Origin: Amycolatopsis echigonensis
Lineage (GTDB): Bacteria > Actinomycetota > Actinomycetes > Mycobacteriales > Pseudonocardiaceae
Reading direction: 5' to 3'
NCBI RefSeq assembly: GCF_014174495.1
Contig: NZ_JACJHR010000032.1
Location: forward strand, 34,966-98,965
Length of the DNA stretch: 64,000 nt
Below the pieces are notes generated by a model. That model worked only from the letters and a program-made list of their open reading frames with translations. It was not told where the DNA came from and ran no database searches. The translations under genes were made by a program, and so were the position numbers. Below are positions 8,323-16,807 of the stretch, piece by piece; positions within the stretch are counted from its first letter, which is position 1; every line of letters begins with the position of its first letter.

Positions 8323-9261
8323 ATGGCCGCACAACTCCGGGAGCTTCGCTCGCGCATCAAGGCGACGAAGTCGATCGGCAAGATCACCAAGGCGATGGAA
8401 CTCATCGCCACCGCGCGCATCACCAAGGCGCGCGCGAAGGTCGCCGCTTCCCGGCCGTACGCGGACGAGATCACCAAGGTGCTCTCGGCGCTGGCCGGCG
8501 CGGCGGCCAACCTCGACCATCCGCTGCTGGTCGAGCGCCCGAACCCGAAGCGCGCCGCCGTCCTGGTCGTCACCAGTGACAAGGGCCAGTGCGGCGGTTA
8601 CAACTCGAACGTGCTGCGGGCGACCGAAGAGCTCCTTGCCCTCCTGAAGAAGGAAGGCAAGGAGGTCGACGTCTACACCACCGGCAGCAAGGGCCTGAAC
8701 TACTACCGGTTCCGCAACCGCCCGGTGGCGGGCAGCTGGACGGGCTTCTCCGACCAGCCCGCCTACCCGGACGCGGTCGCGGCGGCCGAGACGCTGGTGC
8801 AGTCCTTCAACGCGGGCGTGGACGACGCGTCGGGCAACCCGGACGGCACGCTCGGCGTGGACGAGATCCACGTCGTCTACACCGAGTTCGTGTCGATGCT
8901 GACGCAGCGCCCGGTCGCCAAGCGCGTCGCGCCGCTCGAGGTCGAGTACTCCGACGGCGAGGACGAGAAGCCGGCCGGTCTGTTGCCGAGCTACGAGTTC
9001 GAGCCGAGTGCCGACAAGCTGCTCGCCGCGCTGCTGCCGAAGTACATCAACACCCGGCTGTACTCGGCGCTGCTCGAGTCCGCGGCGTCCGAGCTGGCCG
9101 CCCGCCGGACGGCGATGAAGGCCGCGTCGGACAACGCGAACGACCTGGTGAACACGCTGACGCGGGAGGCGAACCAGGCCCGGCAGGCGCAGATCACCCA
9201 GGAGATCTCCGAAATCGTCGGTGGCGCGAACGCGCTCACCGCAGCAGGAAGTGATGACTGA
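8323..9261 (+). CDS. atpG: ATP synthase F1 subunit gamma
   Basis: The 312-residue central-stalk subunit has the conserved N-terminal coiled coil (MAAQLRELRSRIKATKS...) and C-terminal helix ending near ARQAQITQEISEIVGGANAL. A gamma-specific insertion of acidic residues (YSDGEDEKPAG, near residue 210) resembles the loops seen in mycobacterial gamma. The stop codon overlaps the atpD start as TGATG. Confidence 0.96.
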   Translation: MAAQLRELRSRIKATKSIGKITKAMELIATARITKARAKVAASRPYADEITKVLSALAGAAANLDHPLLVERPNPKRAAVLVVTSDKGQCGGYNSNVLRATEELLALLKKEGKEVDVYTTGSKGLNYYRFRNRPVAGSWTGFSDQPAYPDAVAAAETLVQSFNAGVDDASGNPDGTLGVDEIHVVYTEFVSMLTQRPVAKRVAPLEVEYSDGEDEKPAGLLPSYEFEPSADKLLAALLPKYINTRLYSALLESAASELAARRTAMKAASDNANDLVNTLTREANQARQAQITQEISEIVGGANALTAAGSDD

Positions 9262-10688
9262 TGACCAGTACTGAAGCCCCGCGCGCCAAGGGGCGCATCG
9301 TCTCGGTGACCGGGCCGGTCGTCGACGTCGAGTTCCCGCGCGGTTCCGTTCCCGACCAGTTCAACGCGCTCAAGGTCGACATCGACTTCGAGCAGCTGCG
9401 CAAGACGGTGACGCTCGAGGTGGCCGCCCACCTCGGCGACAACCTCGTGCGCACGATTTCGCTGCAGCCGCAGGACGGCCTCGTCCGCGGCGCGGAGGTC
9501 ACCGACACCGGCGGCCCGATCACCGTCCCGGTGGGCGACAAGGTCAAGGGCCACGTCTACAACGCGCTCGGCGAGTGCCTCGACGAGCCCGGCTACGGCG
9601 AGGACCTCGAGCGCTGGGGCATCCACCGCAACCCGCCCGCCTTCGACCAGCTCGAGGGCAAGACGGAGATGCTGGAGACCGGCCTCAAGGTCGTCGACCT
9701 GCTGACCCCGTACGTGCAGGGCGGCAAGATCGGCCTGTTCGGCGGCGCGGGCGTGGGCAAGACGGTGCTGATCAAGGAAATGATCACCCGTGTCGCCCGG
9801 AACTTCGGCGGTACGTCGGTGTTCGCCGGCGTCGGCGAGCGCACCCGTGAGGGCAACGACCTCTTCCTGGAGATGTCCGAGGACGGCGTCATCAACGACA
9901 CCGCCCTCGTGTTCGGCCAGATGGACGAGCCGCCGGGCACGCGTATGCGCGTCGCGCTGTCCGCGCTGACCATGGCGGAGTACTTCCGCGACGTCCAGAA
10001 CCAGGACGTGCTGCTGTTCATCGACAACATCTTCCGGTTCACCCAGGCCGGTTCCGAGGTGTCGACCCTGCTGGGCCGCATGCCTTCGGCCGTGGGCTAC
10101 CAGCCGACGCTGGCGGACGAGATGGGCCAGCTGCAGGAGCGGATCACCTCGACCCGGGGCCGGTCGATCACCTCGATGCAGGCGATCTACGTTCCCGCGG
10201 ACGACTACACCGACCCGGCCCCGGCGACGACGTTCGCCCACCTGGACGCCACCACCGAGCTTTCCCGGTCGGTGTTCCAGAAGGGCATCTTCCCGGCGGT
10301 GGACCCGCTGGCGTCGACGTCGACGATCCTCGACCCGGCGATCGTCGGCGAGGACCACTACCGCGTCGCCTCCGAGGTCATCCGGATCCTGCAGAAGTAC
10401 AAGGAGCTGCAGGACATCATCGCGATCCTCGGCATGGACGAGCTTTCCGAAGAGGACAAGCTGACCGTGCAGCGGGCGCGCCGGATCGAGCGGTTCCTGT
10501 CCCAGAACATGCTGGTGGCCGAGGCCTTCACGCAGATCCCGGGCTCCACGGTGCCGCTGGCCGAGACCATCGAGTCGTTCGACCGCATCACCAAGGGCGA
10601 CTTCGACCACTACCCGGAGCAGGCGTTCCTGGGCATCGGCGGTCTCGAGGACCTCGAGAAGAAGTATCGCGAGATCACCGGCAAGTGA
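9261..10688 (+). CDS. atpD: ATP synthase F1 subunit beta (catalytic)
   Basis: The 475-residue catalytic subunit hydrolyses or makes ATP. Walker A is GGAGVGKT at residues 161-168, and the DELSEED lever motif follows GM near residue 394. The ATG overlaps the atpG stop by one base, so translation is probably coupled. A strong hairpin lies just after the stop, before atpC. Confidence 0.98.
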   Translation: MTSTEAPRAKGRIVSVTGPVVDVEFPRGSVPDQFNALKVDIDFEQLRKTVTLEVAAHLGDNLVRTISLQPQDGLVRGAEVTDTGGPITVPVGDKVKGHVYNALGECLDEPGYGEDLERWGIHRNPPAFDQLEGKTEMLETGLKVVDLLTPYVQGGKIGLFGGAGVGKTVLIKEMITRVARNFGGTSVFAGVGERTREGNDLFLEMSEDGVINDTALVFGQMDEPPGTRMRVALSALTMAEYFRDVQNQDVLLFIDNIFRFTQAGSEVSTLLGRMPSAVGYQPTLADEMGQLQERITSTRGRSITSMQAIYVPADDYTDPAPATTFAHLDATTELSRSVFQKGIFPAVDPLASTSTILDPAIVGEDHYRVASEVIRILQKYKELQDIIAILGMDELSEEDKLTVQRARRIERFLSQNMLVAEAFTQIPGSTVPLAETIESFDRITKGDFDHYPEQAFLGIGGLEDLEKKYREITGK

Positions 10689-10700
10689 GTGCGTGAGACC

Positions 10701-10738
10701 GGCGGGGGCACTGTCCACTGTGGACACAGGCCCCCGCC
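10701..10738 (+). terminator. Stem-loop between atpD and atpC
   Basis: Nine-base GC arms (10701-10709, 10730-10738) enclose a second inverted repeat, the 13-bp palindrome at 10713-10725. There is no T-run, so it may attenuate or stabilise rather than fully stop transcription. A TACACT minus-10-like hexamer at 10766-10771 could restart transcription for atpC. Confidence 0.5.
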
Positions 10739-10802
10739 GTTCTCGTAACCGAAGCAAGACCTATTACACTCGGTGGTGACACCCCGAGCGAAGGAGTGCT
10801 AC

Positions 10803-11168
10803 GTGGCTGAGATGTCCGTGGAGCTGGTTGCCGTCGAGCGCCGGCTCTGGTCGGGTACCGCCACCTTCGTGGTGGCGCAGACCACCGAGGGCGAGATCGG
10901 CATCATGCCCGGACACGAGCCGGTGCTGGGCCAGCTCGTCGAGGGTGGCGTGGTGAAGGTGAACACGACGGACGGCGACGTGCTGACCGCCGCGGTCCAC
11001 GGCGGCTTCCTGTCCGTCACCGCGACCGGGGTGAGCGTGCTCGCGGAGAGCGCCGAACTGTCCGACGAAATCGACGTGGCGGCCGCGAAGGCAGCCCTCA
11101 GCACCGGCGACGAGGCCGAGCGGACGAGGGCCACCGCCCAGCTCCGCGCGACCGGACAGTCGGTCTGA
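10803..11168 (+). CDS. atpC: ATP synthase F1 subunit epsilon
   Basis: The 121-residue epsilon subunit forms the beta-sandwich at the foot of the central stalk. The GIMPGHEPVL segment is typical. The GTG at 10803 was chosen over an upstream in-frame GTG because GAAGGAG lies just before it and the family N-terminus MAEMSVELVAVE begins there. Like mycobacterial epsilon, the C-terminal helical hairpin is short. It is separated from atpD by 114 bases containing a hairpin. Confidence 0.94.
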   Translation: MAEMSVELVAVERRLWSGTATFVVAQTTEGEIGIMPGHEPVLGQLVEGGVVKVNTTDGDVLTAAVHGGFLSVTATGVSVLAESAELSDEIDVAAAKAALSTGDEAERTRATAQLRATGQSV

Positions 11169-11195
11169 CCGGACGAGAACGGGCAGGAGCCGGCC

Positions 11196-11630
11196 GTGCA
11201 GATCGCTGTCGTGGTGCTAGTGCTCCTGATCGTGCTTGTCGTCGTGGTCGGCTGGTACGGCCAGCGGTGGATCCGGATGCGGCGCGGCGGCGGCGTCAGC
11301 GTGGCGCTGCGGTGGAGCCCGGACAGTCCCCGTTCGAGCTGGCATCTCGGGCTCGGCCGGTACGAGGGCGAGAAATTCGTCTGGTACCGCGTCTGGAGCC
11401 TGCGCACCGGCCCGGACCGCGTGTTCCAGCGCGAAAGCATGCAGATCGCGGACCGGCGGGATCCGTCCGGTTCCGAGGCGTACGCGGTGCCTGAGGGCTC
11501 GACCGTGCTGCGCTGCGAGTCCTCGGCCCAGGAAGCGATCGAGATCGCGATGGGACCGGGTGCGCTGACCGGGTTCCTGTCGTGGCTCGAATCGGCTCCG
11601 CCGGGGCGAAGGCTGCCGCGGGCTTCGTGA
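11196..11630 (+). CDS. DUF2550 membrane-anchored protein
   Basis: The 144-residue protein has one N-terminal membrane helix (VVVLVLLIVLVVVVGWYG) followed by a small soluble domain with conserved Trp and Arg residues. It is the counterpart of Rv1312, which always follows atpC in mycobacteria and relatives; its function is unknown. It lies 27 bases after atpC, in the same operon, and is followed by a strong terminator. Confidence 0.8.
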   Translation: MQIAVVVLVLLIVLVVVVGWYGQRWIRMRRGGGVSVALRWSPDSPRSSWHLGLGRYEGEKFVWYRVWSLRTGPDRVFQRESMQIADRRDPSGSEAYAVPEGSTVLRCESSAQEAIEIAMGPGALTGFLSWLESAPPGRRLPRAS

Positions 11631-11638
11631 CTTTTCGG

Positions 11639-11680
11639 CCGGGCCCGCCACCGTGGAAACGCGGTGGCGGGCCCGGTTTT
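11639..11680 (+). terminator. Rho-independent terminator of the atp operon
   Basis: Perfect 15-bp GC-rich arms (11639-11653 and 11662-11676) are followed by TTTT at 11677-11680. It lies just after the DUF2550 stop codon and faces the convergent cobalamin adenosyltransferase gene. Confidence 0.85.
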
Positions 11681-11769
11681 GTGCTTTTCGGGTGCTGGTG
11701 GCAGACGTTGCGGCTCGAGGCCCTGGCGGGAGGTCCGCCCGGATCGGCGCCGACAGCAATGTGGTGCGC

Positions 11770-12336
11770 TCAGCCGCCCGGCTGCCACAGCACGTCGCCG
11801 TCCGGATTGGCCAGCCGGGCGAGGATGAACAGCAGGTCCGAGAGCCGGTTCAGGTACTTGGCCGCGATCGGGTTGGACGTGTCCGGCTCGGCCTCCATCA
11901 GCGCCCAGGCGGACCGTTCCGCGCGGCGGGAGACCGTGCGGGCCTGGTGCAGGAACGCCGCGCCCGGGGTGCCGCCCGGGAGGATGAACGACGTGAGCTT
12001 CGGCAGGCGTTCGTTGAACTCGTCGCACCAGCCTTCGAGCCGTTCCAGGTACGCCTCGGTGATGCGCAGCGGCTCGTACGGCGGGTCTTCCTGGATCGGC
12101 AGGCACAGGTCCGCGCCGACGTCGAACAGGTCGTTCTGGATCCGGCGCAGCACGCCGGCGACCTCGTCGGGAAGCCCGCCGAGCGCGATCGCCAGGCCGA
12201 GCACGGAATTGGCCTCGTCGGTGTCGGCGTAGGCGGACAGCCGGGCGGAGGTCTTGGGCACCCGGGAGCCGTCGCCGAGCGCGGTCGTGCCGTTGTCGCC
12301 GACCTTCGTGTAGACCCGGTTGATACGAACCACCAT
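11770..12336 (-). CDS. ATP:cob(I)alamin adenosyltransferase, PduO/MMAB type
   Basis: The 188-residue enzyme makes adenosylcobalamin by transferring the 5'-deoxyadenosyl group of ATP to cob(I)alamin. The N-terminal ATP-binding segment (YTKVGDNGTTALGDGSRV) and the SRRAERSAW and NRLSDLLFILAR segments mark the PduO-type family. The counterpart Rv1314c sits at the same place. Its product would supply the B12-dependent mutase encoded at 19721. A TAGAGT hexamer ends seven bases before the ATG, suggesting a leaderless mRNA. Confidence 0.92.
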   Translation of the reverse strand: MVVRINRVYTKVGDNGTTALGDGSRVPKTSARLSAYADTDEANSVLGLAIALGGLPDEVAGVLRRIQNDLFDVGADLCLPIQEDPPYEPLRITEAYLERLEGWCDEFNERLPKLTSFILPGGTPGAAFLHQARTVSRRAERSAWALMEAEPDTSNPIAAKYLNRLSDLLFILARLANPDGDVLWQPGG

Positions 12337-12397
12337 GAGCCCGACTCTACCGGCCCGGGTTCGGGCAAAACTGGGCGAGAGGGCATGATTGGCGGCC

Positions 12398-13672
12398 ATG
12401 AGCGAGCACTTCGACGTGCATGGCGGAGCGCGGCTGGTCGGCGAGGTCGACGTGGTCGGCGCCAAGAACAGCGTGCTGAAACTGATGGCCGCGGCATTGC
12501 TGGCCGAGGGCACCACGACCATCACGAACTGCCCGCAGATCCTGGACGTCCCGCTGATGGCCGACGTCCTGCGCAGCGTCGGCTGCGAGGTGGAGATCGA
12601 GGGCGACACGGCGCGCATCACCACGCCGGCCGAGCTGTCGCACCGCGCCGATTCGGCGGCGATGGGCAAACTGCGCGCGTCGGTGTGCGTGCTGGGCCCG
12701 CTGGTCGGCAGGCTGAAGCAGGCGGTCGTGGCGCTGCCCGGCGGCGACGCGATCGGCCAGCGTCCGCTGGACATGCACCAGAACGGCCTGCGCAAACTCG
12801 GCGCGACGAGCACCATCGAGCACGGCTGCGTCGTGGCGAAGGCCGAAACGCTGGTGGGCACCCAGATCTGGCTGGACTTCCCGAGCGTCGGCGCGACCGA
12901 GAACATCCTGATGGCGGCGGTGCTGGCCGAGGGCACGACGGTGATCGACAACGCCGCCCGCGAACCGGAAATCGCCGACATCTGCACGATGCTGACCGAG
13001 ATGGGCGCGAAGATCGAGGGCGCGGGCACCTCGACGCTCACCGTGCACGGCGTGGACCAGCTGCACCCGACCGAACACCGCGTGATCGGCGACCGCATCG
13101 TCGGCGCGACCTGGGCTTTCGCCGCCGCGATGACCCGCGGCGACCTGACCGTCCGCGGCGTCAACCCGCACCACCTCGACCTGGTCCTGGACAAGCTGCG
13201 CCTGGCGGGCGCCGAGGTGACCACCTTCGACGACAAGGGTTTCCGCGTCGTCCAGCCGGAACGTCCGAAGGCGGTCGACTGGGTGACGCTGCCGTACCCC
13301 GGTTTCGCCACCGACCTGCAGCCGTTCGCGGTCGCGCTGTCGGCGGTGTCCGAGGGCACGTCGATGATCACGGAAAACGTGTACGAGGCGAGGTTCCGCT
13401 TCATCGAGGAAATGATCCGGCTGTCCGGCGACGCGCGCACGGACGGCCACCACGCGGTGGTCCGGGGCGTGGAGAAGCTGTCGAGCGCGCCGGTGTGGGC
13501 GTCGGATATCCGCGCCGGGGCGGGTCTCGTGTTGGCCGGGCTGTGCGCGGACGGCGTGACCGAGGTGTGGGACGTCTTCCACATCGACCGCGGGTATCCG
13601 CATTTCGTGGAGAATTTGAACCGGCTGGGCGCGCGGATCGAGCGTGTGACGGGGGAGCCGGAGCGGGCTTGA
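12398..13672 (+). CDS. murA: UDP-N-acetylglucosamine 1-carboxyvinyltransferase MurA
   Basis: The 424-residue enzyme adds enolpyruvate from PEP to UDP-GlcNAc, the first committed step of peptidoglycan synthesis. The N-terminal GAKNSVLK (K23, N24) is conserved. The active-site loop reads PGGDAIGQRP, so the usual cysteine is D117; the same change in mycobacterial MurA gives intrinsic fosfomycin resistance. The ATG at 12398 matches the family N-terminus; a TTG nine bases upstream is less likely. It is divergent from the adenosyltransferase gene. Confidence 0.96.
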   Translation: MSEHFDVHGGARLVGEVDVVGAKNSVLKLMAAALLAEGTTTITNCPQILDVPLMADVLRSVGCEVEIEGDTARITTPAELSHRADSAAMGKLRASVCVLGPLVGRLKQAVVALPGGDAIGQRPLDMHQNGLRKLGATSTIEHGCVVAKAETLVGTQIWLDFPSVGATENILMAAVLAEGTTVIDNAAREPEIADICTMLTEMGAKIEGAGTSTLTVHGVDQLHPTEHRVIGDRIVGATWAFAAAMTRGDLTVRGVNPHHLDLVLDKLRLAGAEVTTFDDKGFRVVQPERPKAVDWVTLPYPGFATDLQPFAVALSAVSEGTSMITENVYEARFRFIEEMIRLSGDARTDGHHAVVRGVEKLSSAPVWASDIRAGAGLVLAGLCADGVTEVWDVFHIDRGYPHFVENLNRLGARIERVTGEPERA

Positions 13673-13678
13673 GCGACT

Positions 13679-13726
13679 GCTCGTGAGCGGTTATGCCGGT
13701 TCTCGCCGGCGTAGCCGCTCACGAGC
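13679..13726. terminator. Bidirectional terminator between murA and tetR
   Basis: Perfect 12-bp arms GCTCGTGAGCGG and CCGCTCACGAGC (13679-13690, 13715-13726) enclose a second small hairpin (GCCGG/CCGGC) and are followed by ATTTT. The flanking genes converge here. Confidence 0.8.
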
Positions 13727-13735
13727 ATTTTCCCG

Positions 13736-14326
13736 CTACGCGCTCAGCGCCCGCACCACCAGATCCGTCACCTGATCCAAATACCCTTCCCCCGCCGGAA
13801 CCCCGCGCACGATCAGCCGCCAGTAGATGATTCCCGCGCCGATGTCCTGAGCCAGTTCCACATCGGTGTTCGCCGGGATCTCGCCGCGCTCGATCGCCCG
13901 GGTGAACACGGCTCGGCTGATCGCCCGGCGCGGGCCGCCGATCGCTTCCCGGGAGAACGCGGCCATTTCCGGATTCCGGCTGGCTTCCGCGATCAGCCCG
14001 GGCAGGATTCGCGAGAACCGCGGGTGCGTGATCCATTCGTAGAGCGCGTCCAGCGTCGCCCGGAGGTCGCCGCGCAGGCTCCCGGTGTCCGGGTCCACCG
14101 CGCGCGCCACGCTGAATTCCGCGACGACCGCGCCGATCATTTCGTCTTTCGACGGCCAGCGCCGGTACAGCGCGCTTTTCCCGACCCCCGCGCGTTTCGC
14201 GACCGCTTCCATCGACAGTCTCCCGAAACCGACCTCGGCGAGTTCGTCGAGCACGGCCTCGGTGATGGCGTTGGTGACCTCGGGCTGCAGCACGGCAGCT
14301 CCGGTCGGCGTCCGGCGGGTCGTCAT
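13736..14326 (-). CDS. TetR-family transcriptional regulator
   Basis: The 196-residue protein has a TetR helix-turn-helix at residues about 20-65 (LSMEAVAKRAGVGKSALYRRWPSKDEMI) and a C-terminal helical ligand domain. It is divergent from the SnoaL/NmrA/hydrolase operon. The intergenic region holds two palindromes, one covering the expected minus-35 of this gene and one just upstream of the operon, so it probably represses both. A TAGACT hexamer lies seven bases before the ATG (leaderless). The ligand is unknown. Confidence 0.9.
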   Translation of the reverse strand: MTTRRTPTGAAVLQPEVTNAITEAVLDELAEVGFGRLSMEAVAKRAGVGKSALYRRWPSKDEMIGAVVAEFSVARAVDPDTGSLRGDLRATLDALYEWITHPRFSRILPGLIAEASRNPEMAAFSREAIGGPRRAISRAVFTRAIERGEIPANTDVELAQDIGAGIIYWRLIVRGVPAGEGYLDQVTDLVVRALSA

Positions 14327-14345
14327 GCCGGTCAGTCTAGCGGGT

Positions 14346-14397
14346 GGACGGGACGGTCCCGTCCCGTGTACGTTGTGGTCGAGACGATACCGTCTCG
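14346..14397. promoter_or_regulatory. Two related palindromic operators for the TetR regulator
   Basis: Operator 1 is a perfect 19-bp palindrome at 14346-14364 (core ACGGGACGGTCCCGT). Operator 2 at 14380-14397 is CGAGACG-ATAC-CGTCTCG, differing from symmetry only in its centre. They share the half-site GRGACG, and their centres are about 34 bp apart. They occupy the divergent promoter region. Confidence 0.65.
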
Positions 14398-14418
14398 TCC
14401 ATTCCTGAGGAGAGCTTC

Positions 14419-14814
14419 ATGCCACTCATCGATCACGCGCTCGACCTGCTGATCCGGCACGACATGGCCGGGTTCGTGCAGTTGTTCGCCGAGGACGCCG
14501 TCGCCGAATTCCCGTTCGCCGCGCCCGGGCGGCCCGAGCGCCTCGAAGGCCGCGCCGCCCTCGCCGACTACCTGCGCGACTATCCGAACCTGCTCGACAT
14601 CCGCGAGGTCGCCGCCAAGACCGTGCACCAGACGACCGACCCGGAGGTCTCGATCGCGGAGTTCGAGCTGGCCGGCGTCGCGGTCGCCACGCAGAAGCCG
14701 TACCGCTTGCGCTACATCGTGGTGCTGACCGTCCGCGACGGCCTCATCCGCCGCTACCGCGACTACTGGAGCCCGCTCGCGGTGGCCGACGTTCTCGGGG
14801 TGCCGGGTGTCTGA
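14419..14814 (+). CDS. SnoaL-like (NTF2 fold) protein
   Basis: The 131-residue protein looks like a small SnoaL/NTF2-fold enzyme or ligand-binding protein, with the typical N-terminal helix (DHALDLLIRHDMAGFVQLFAEDAV) and a C-terminal strand ending RYRDYWSPLA. Such proteins often act as isomerases or cyclases, but no substrate can be named. The ATG at 14419 follows GAGGAG. It is first in a translationally coupled three-gene operon, and its last bases overlap the next gene. Confidence 0.75.
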   Translation: MPLIDHALDLLIRHDMAGFVQLFAEDAVAEFPFAAPGRPERLEGRAALADYLRDYPNLLDIREVAAKTVHQTTDPEVSIAEFELAGVAVATQKPYRLRYIVVLTVRDGLIRRYRDYWSPLAVADVLGVPGV

Positions 14815-15613
14815 CGTTCTCGTGCTCGGCTCGACCGGCACCACCGGCAGCCGCGTCGTGCGCGGTCTCGAAGCCGCCGGCGTGCGGCCGCGCGCGGCGA
14901 CCCGGAATCCGGTTCGGCCAGGCCAGATCCGGTTCGACTGGGACGAACCCGCGACGTACGGTCCGGCGCTCGACGGGGTCTCGGCGGTCTACCTGATCGC
15001 CCCGGTCGCGGCCGATCCGCGACCGCTCGTCGAGGAGTTCCTCAAGCACGCGCCGGACGTCCGGGTGGTCCTGCTCAGTTCGTCCGCCGTGGACGAGCGC
15101 ACCCCGGTGGTGGGCGGGCTGCCCGGCCTGGTCCGCCGTCAGCCGGGCTGGGCGGTGCTGCGCCCGTCGTGGTTCATGCAGAACTTCTTGCCCGGGCACC
15201 CGGTCGGCGACAGCGCCCGCGCGGGCCGGATCGTCACCGCGACCGGCGACGCCCGGGTCGCTTTCGTCGATGCCGGCGACATCGCCTCGGTAGCCGTTCG
15301 CGCGCTGCTCGACTCGGAACCGCACAACACCGACCACCTCATCACCGGCCCGCGCGCGCTCAGCTACGGCGAGGCCGCCGAGATCGTCGGCGAACAGCTC
15401 GGCCATCCAGTCGTGCACGCACCGGTTTCCACCAGCGAGTACCAGCACTTCCTGGTCCGCGACGGCCTGCCCGAGTCGTACGCCGAAATGCTCGCCTTGC
15501 TGGACGAGGCGATCCGCGGCGGCGCCGAGGACCGCGTGACCGACACCGTCGAGCGGGTCACCGGACGACCCGCCCGTGACTTCCGCACCTTCGCGAAAGA
15601 GGAGATCCGATGA
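14807..15613 (+). CDS. NmrA-like NAD(P)-binding protein (atypical short-chain dehydrogenase)
   Basis: The 268-residue protein has an N-terminal dinucleotide-binding motif LGSTGTTGSRVVRGL (residues 7-21) and the NmrA-like pattern FMQNFLP and ITGPRALSYGEAAEIVGEQLG. Relatives either reduce substrates or sense redox state. The classical YxxxK pair is not evident. The GTG overlaps the upstream stop by eight bases and its own stop overlaps the next start as ATGA, so the three proteins are probably made together. Confidence 0.8.
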   Translation: MSDVLVLGSTGTTGSRVVRGLEAAGVRPRAATRNPVRPGQIRFDWDEPATYGPALDGVSAVYLIAPVAADPRPLVEEFLKHAPDVRVVLLSSSAVDERTPVVGGLPGLVRRQPGWAVLRPSWFMQNFLPGHPVGDSARAGRIVTATGDARVAFVDAGDIASVAVRALLDSEPHNTDHLITGPRALSYGEAAEIVGEQLGHPVVHAPVSTSEYQHFLVRDGLPESYAEMLALLDEAIRGGAEDRVTDTVERVTGRPARDFRTFAKEEIR

Positions 15614-16800
15614 AGCCGCTGCTGTTCGAGGACGACCCGCAATTCTGGTTCGAAACGCTGATCGCGCTGGGCCAGATCGCCTACGGAGGCGCGGATTTCG
15701 GCGAGGTCGTCTCGATCGCGTCGAACATCAAGTCCGGTGACTACGACAGCTGGCACGACGCTTGGCTCGCCGGTGCCGAGCGGCTCTACGCCGAAGCCGC
15801 CACCATGCACCCGATCAGCGCGCGAGACGCGTACCTGCGCGCCTCGACGTACTACCGCCGCGCCGAGTTTTTCTTGCACGGCAACCCGGACGACCCGCGG
15901 ATCAACTACGCCTACGAGCGCAACGTCGAGTCTTTCCAGCGTGCCGTGGAGACGATCGATCACGTCGAGCCGATCGAAATCCCCTACGACGGCCACGTCC
16001 TGCGCGGCTACTTCTACCGCGCTCCCGGTGACGGCCCGAAGCCGCTTCTGGTGGTGCACAACGGTTTCGACGGCAGCGCCGAGGACCTGCATTTCATGGG
16101 CGCGACAGCGGGCCAGGAACGCGGTTACCACGTGCTGACCTTCGACGGCCCCGGCCAGCCCAGCGCCGTCCATCGCGACGGGCTGAAGTTCCGCCCGGAT
16201 TGGGAACACGTCGTCAGCCAGGTGCTCGACTACGCCCTCGCGCTCCCGGACGTGGTTCCGGAGAAGGTCGCCCTGATCGGCTGGAGTCTCGGCGGAATGC
16301 TCGCGCCGCGCGCCGCCGCGTTCGAGCCGCGGCTGTCGGCCGTCGTCGCGGTGGACGGGCTCTTCGACGCCGGTGCGGCCTTCCTGGAGCAGTTGCCGTG
16401 GGACCGTGCGGAGACGATCCGCCGGGCCAACGCTCCTGAGGACGCCGAATTGGACGCCGTTCTGGCTGCCGCGAAGGAGCAGAACCCGACCGTCCGCTGG
16501 GCGCTGAGCCACGGCCGCTACGTGATGGGCGGTGCGACCGACCGGGAGTTCCTCGCGAAGTACCTCGAATACCACCTGGACGACGGCGTAGCCGAGCGCA
16601 TCACGTGCCCGGCGCTGATCTGCGACGCTCCGGAGGACTTGTTCTTCACCGGTCAGCCGCAGCAGCTGTACGACCGGATCAGCGGCCCGAAGAAGCTGCT
16701 GAACTTCACCTCGGAGGAAGGCGCGGAGGCGCACTGCCACATCGGCGCGATGCGGCTCGCGAACGGCCGCATCTACGACTGGCTGGACGACGTGCTCTGA
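15610..16800 (+). CDS. Alpha/beta hydrolase of the pseudooxynicotine-hydrolase/acyl-peptidase type
   Basis: The 396-residue enzyme has a helical N-terminal cap of about 120 residues and an alpha/beta-hydrolase domain. The nucleophile is S226 in GWSLGG, and a likely catalytic His lies near the C-terminus (AHCHIGAM). The layout resembles C-C bond hydrolases such as 2,6-dihydroxypseudooxynicotine hydrolase, though esterase activity is possible. Its operon partners (SnoaL and NmrA-like) suggest catabolism of a small aromatic or polyketide-like compound sensed by the TetR protein; that is inference. Confidence 0.75.
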   Translation: MKPLLFEDDPQFWFETLIALGQIAYGGADFGEVVSIASNIKSGDYDSWHDAWLAGAERLYAEAATMHPISARDAYLRASTYYRRAEFFLHGNPDDPRINYAYERNVESFQRAVETIDHVEPIEIPYDGHVLRGYFYRAPGDGPKPLLVVHNGFDGSAEDLHFMGATAGQERGYHVLTFDGPGQPSAVHRDGLKFRPDWEHVVSQVLDYALALPDVVPEKVALIGWSLGGMLAPRAAAFEPRLSAVVAVDGLFDAGAAFLEQLPWDRAETIRRANAPEDAELDAVLAAAKEQNPTVRWALSHGRYVMGGATDREFLAKYLEYHLDDGVAERITCPALICDAPEDLFFTGQPQQLYDRISGPKKLLNFTSEEGAEAHCHIGAMRLANGRIYDWLDDVL

Positions 16801-16807
16801 ACCCGGC

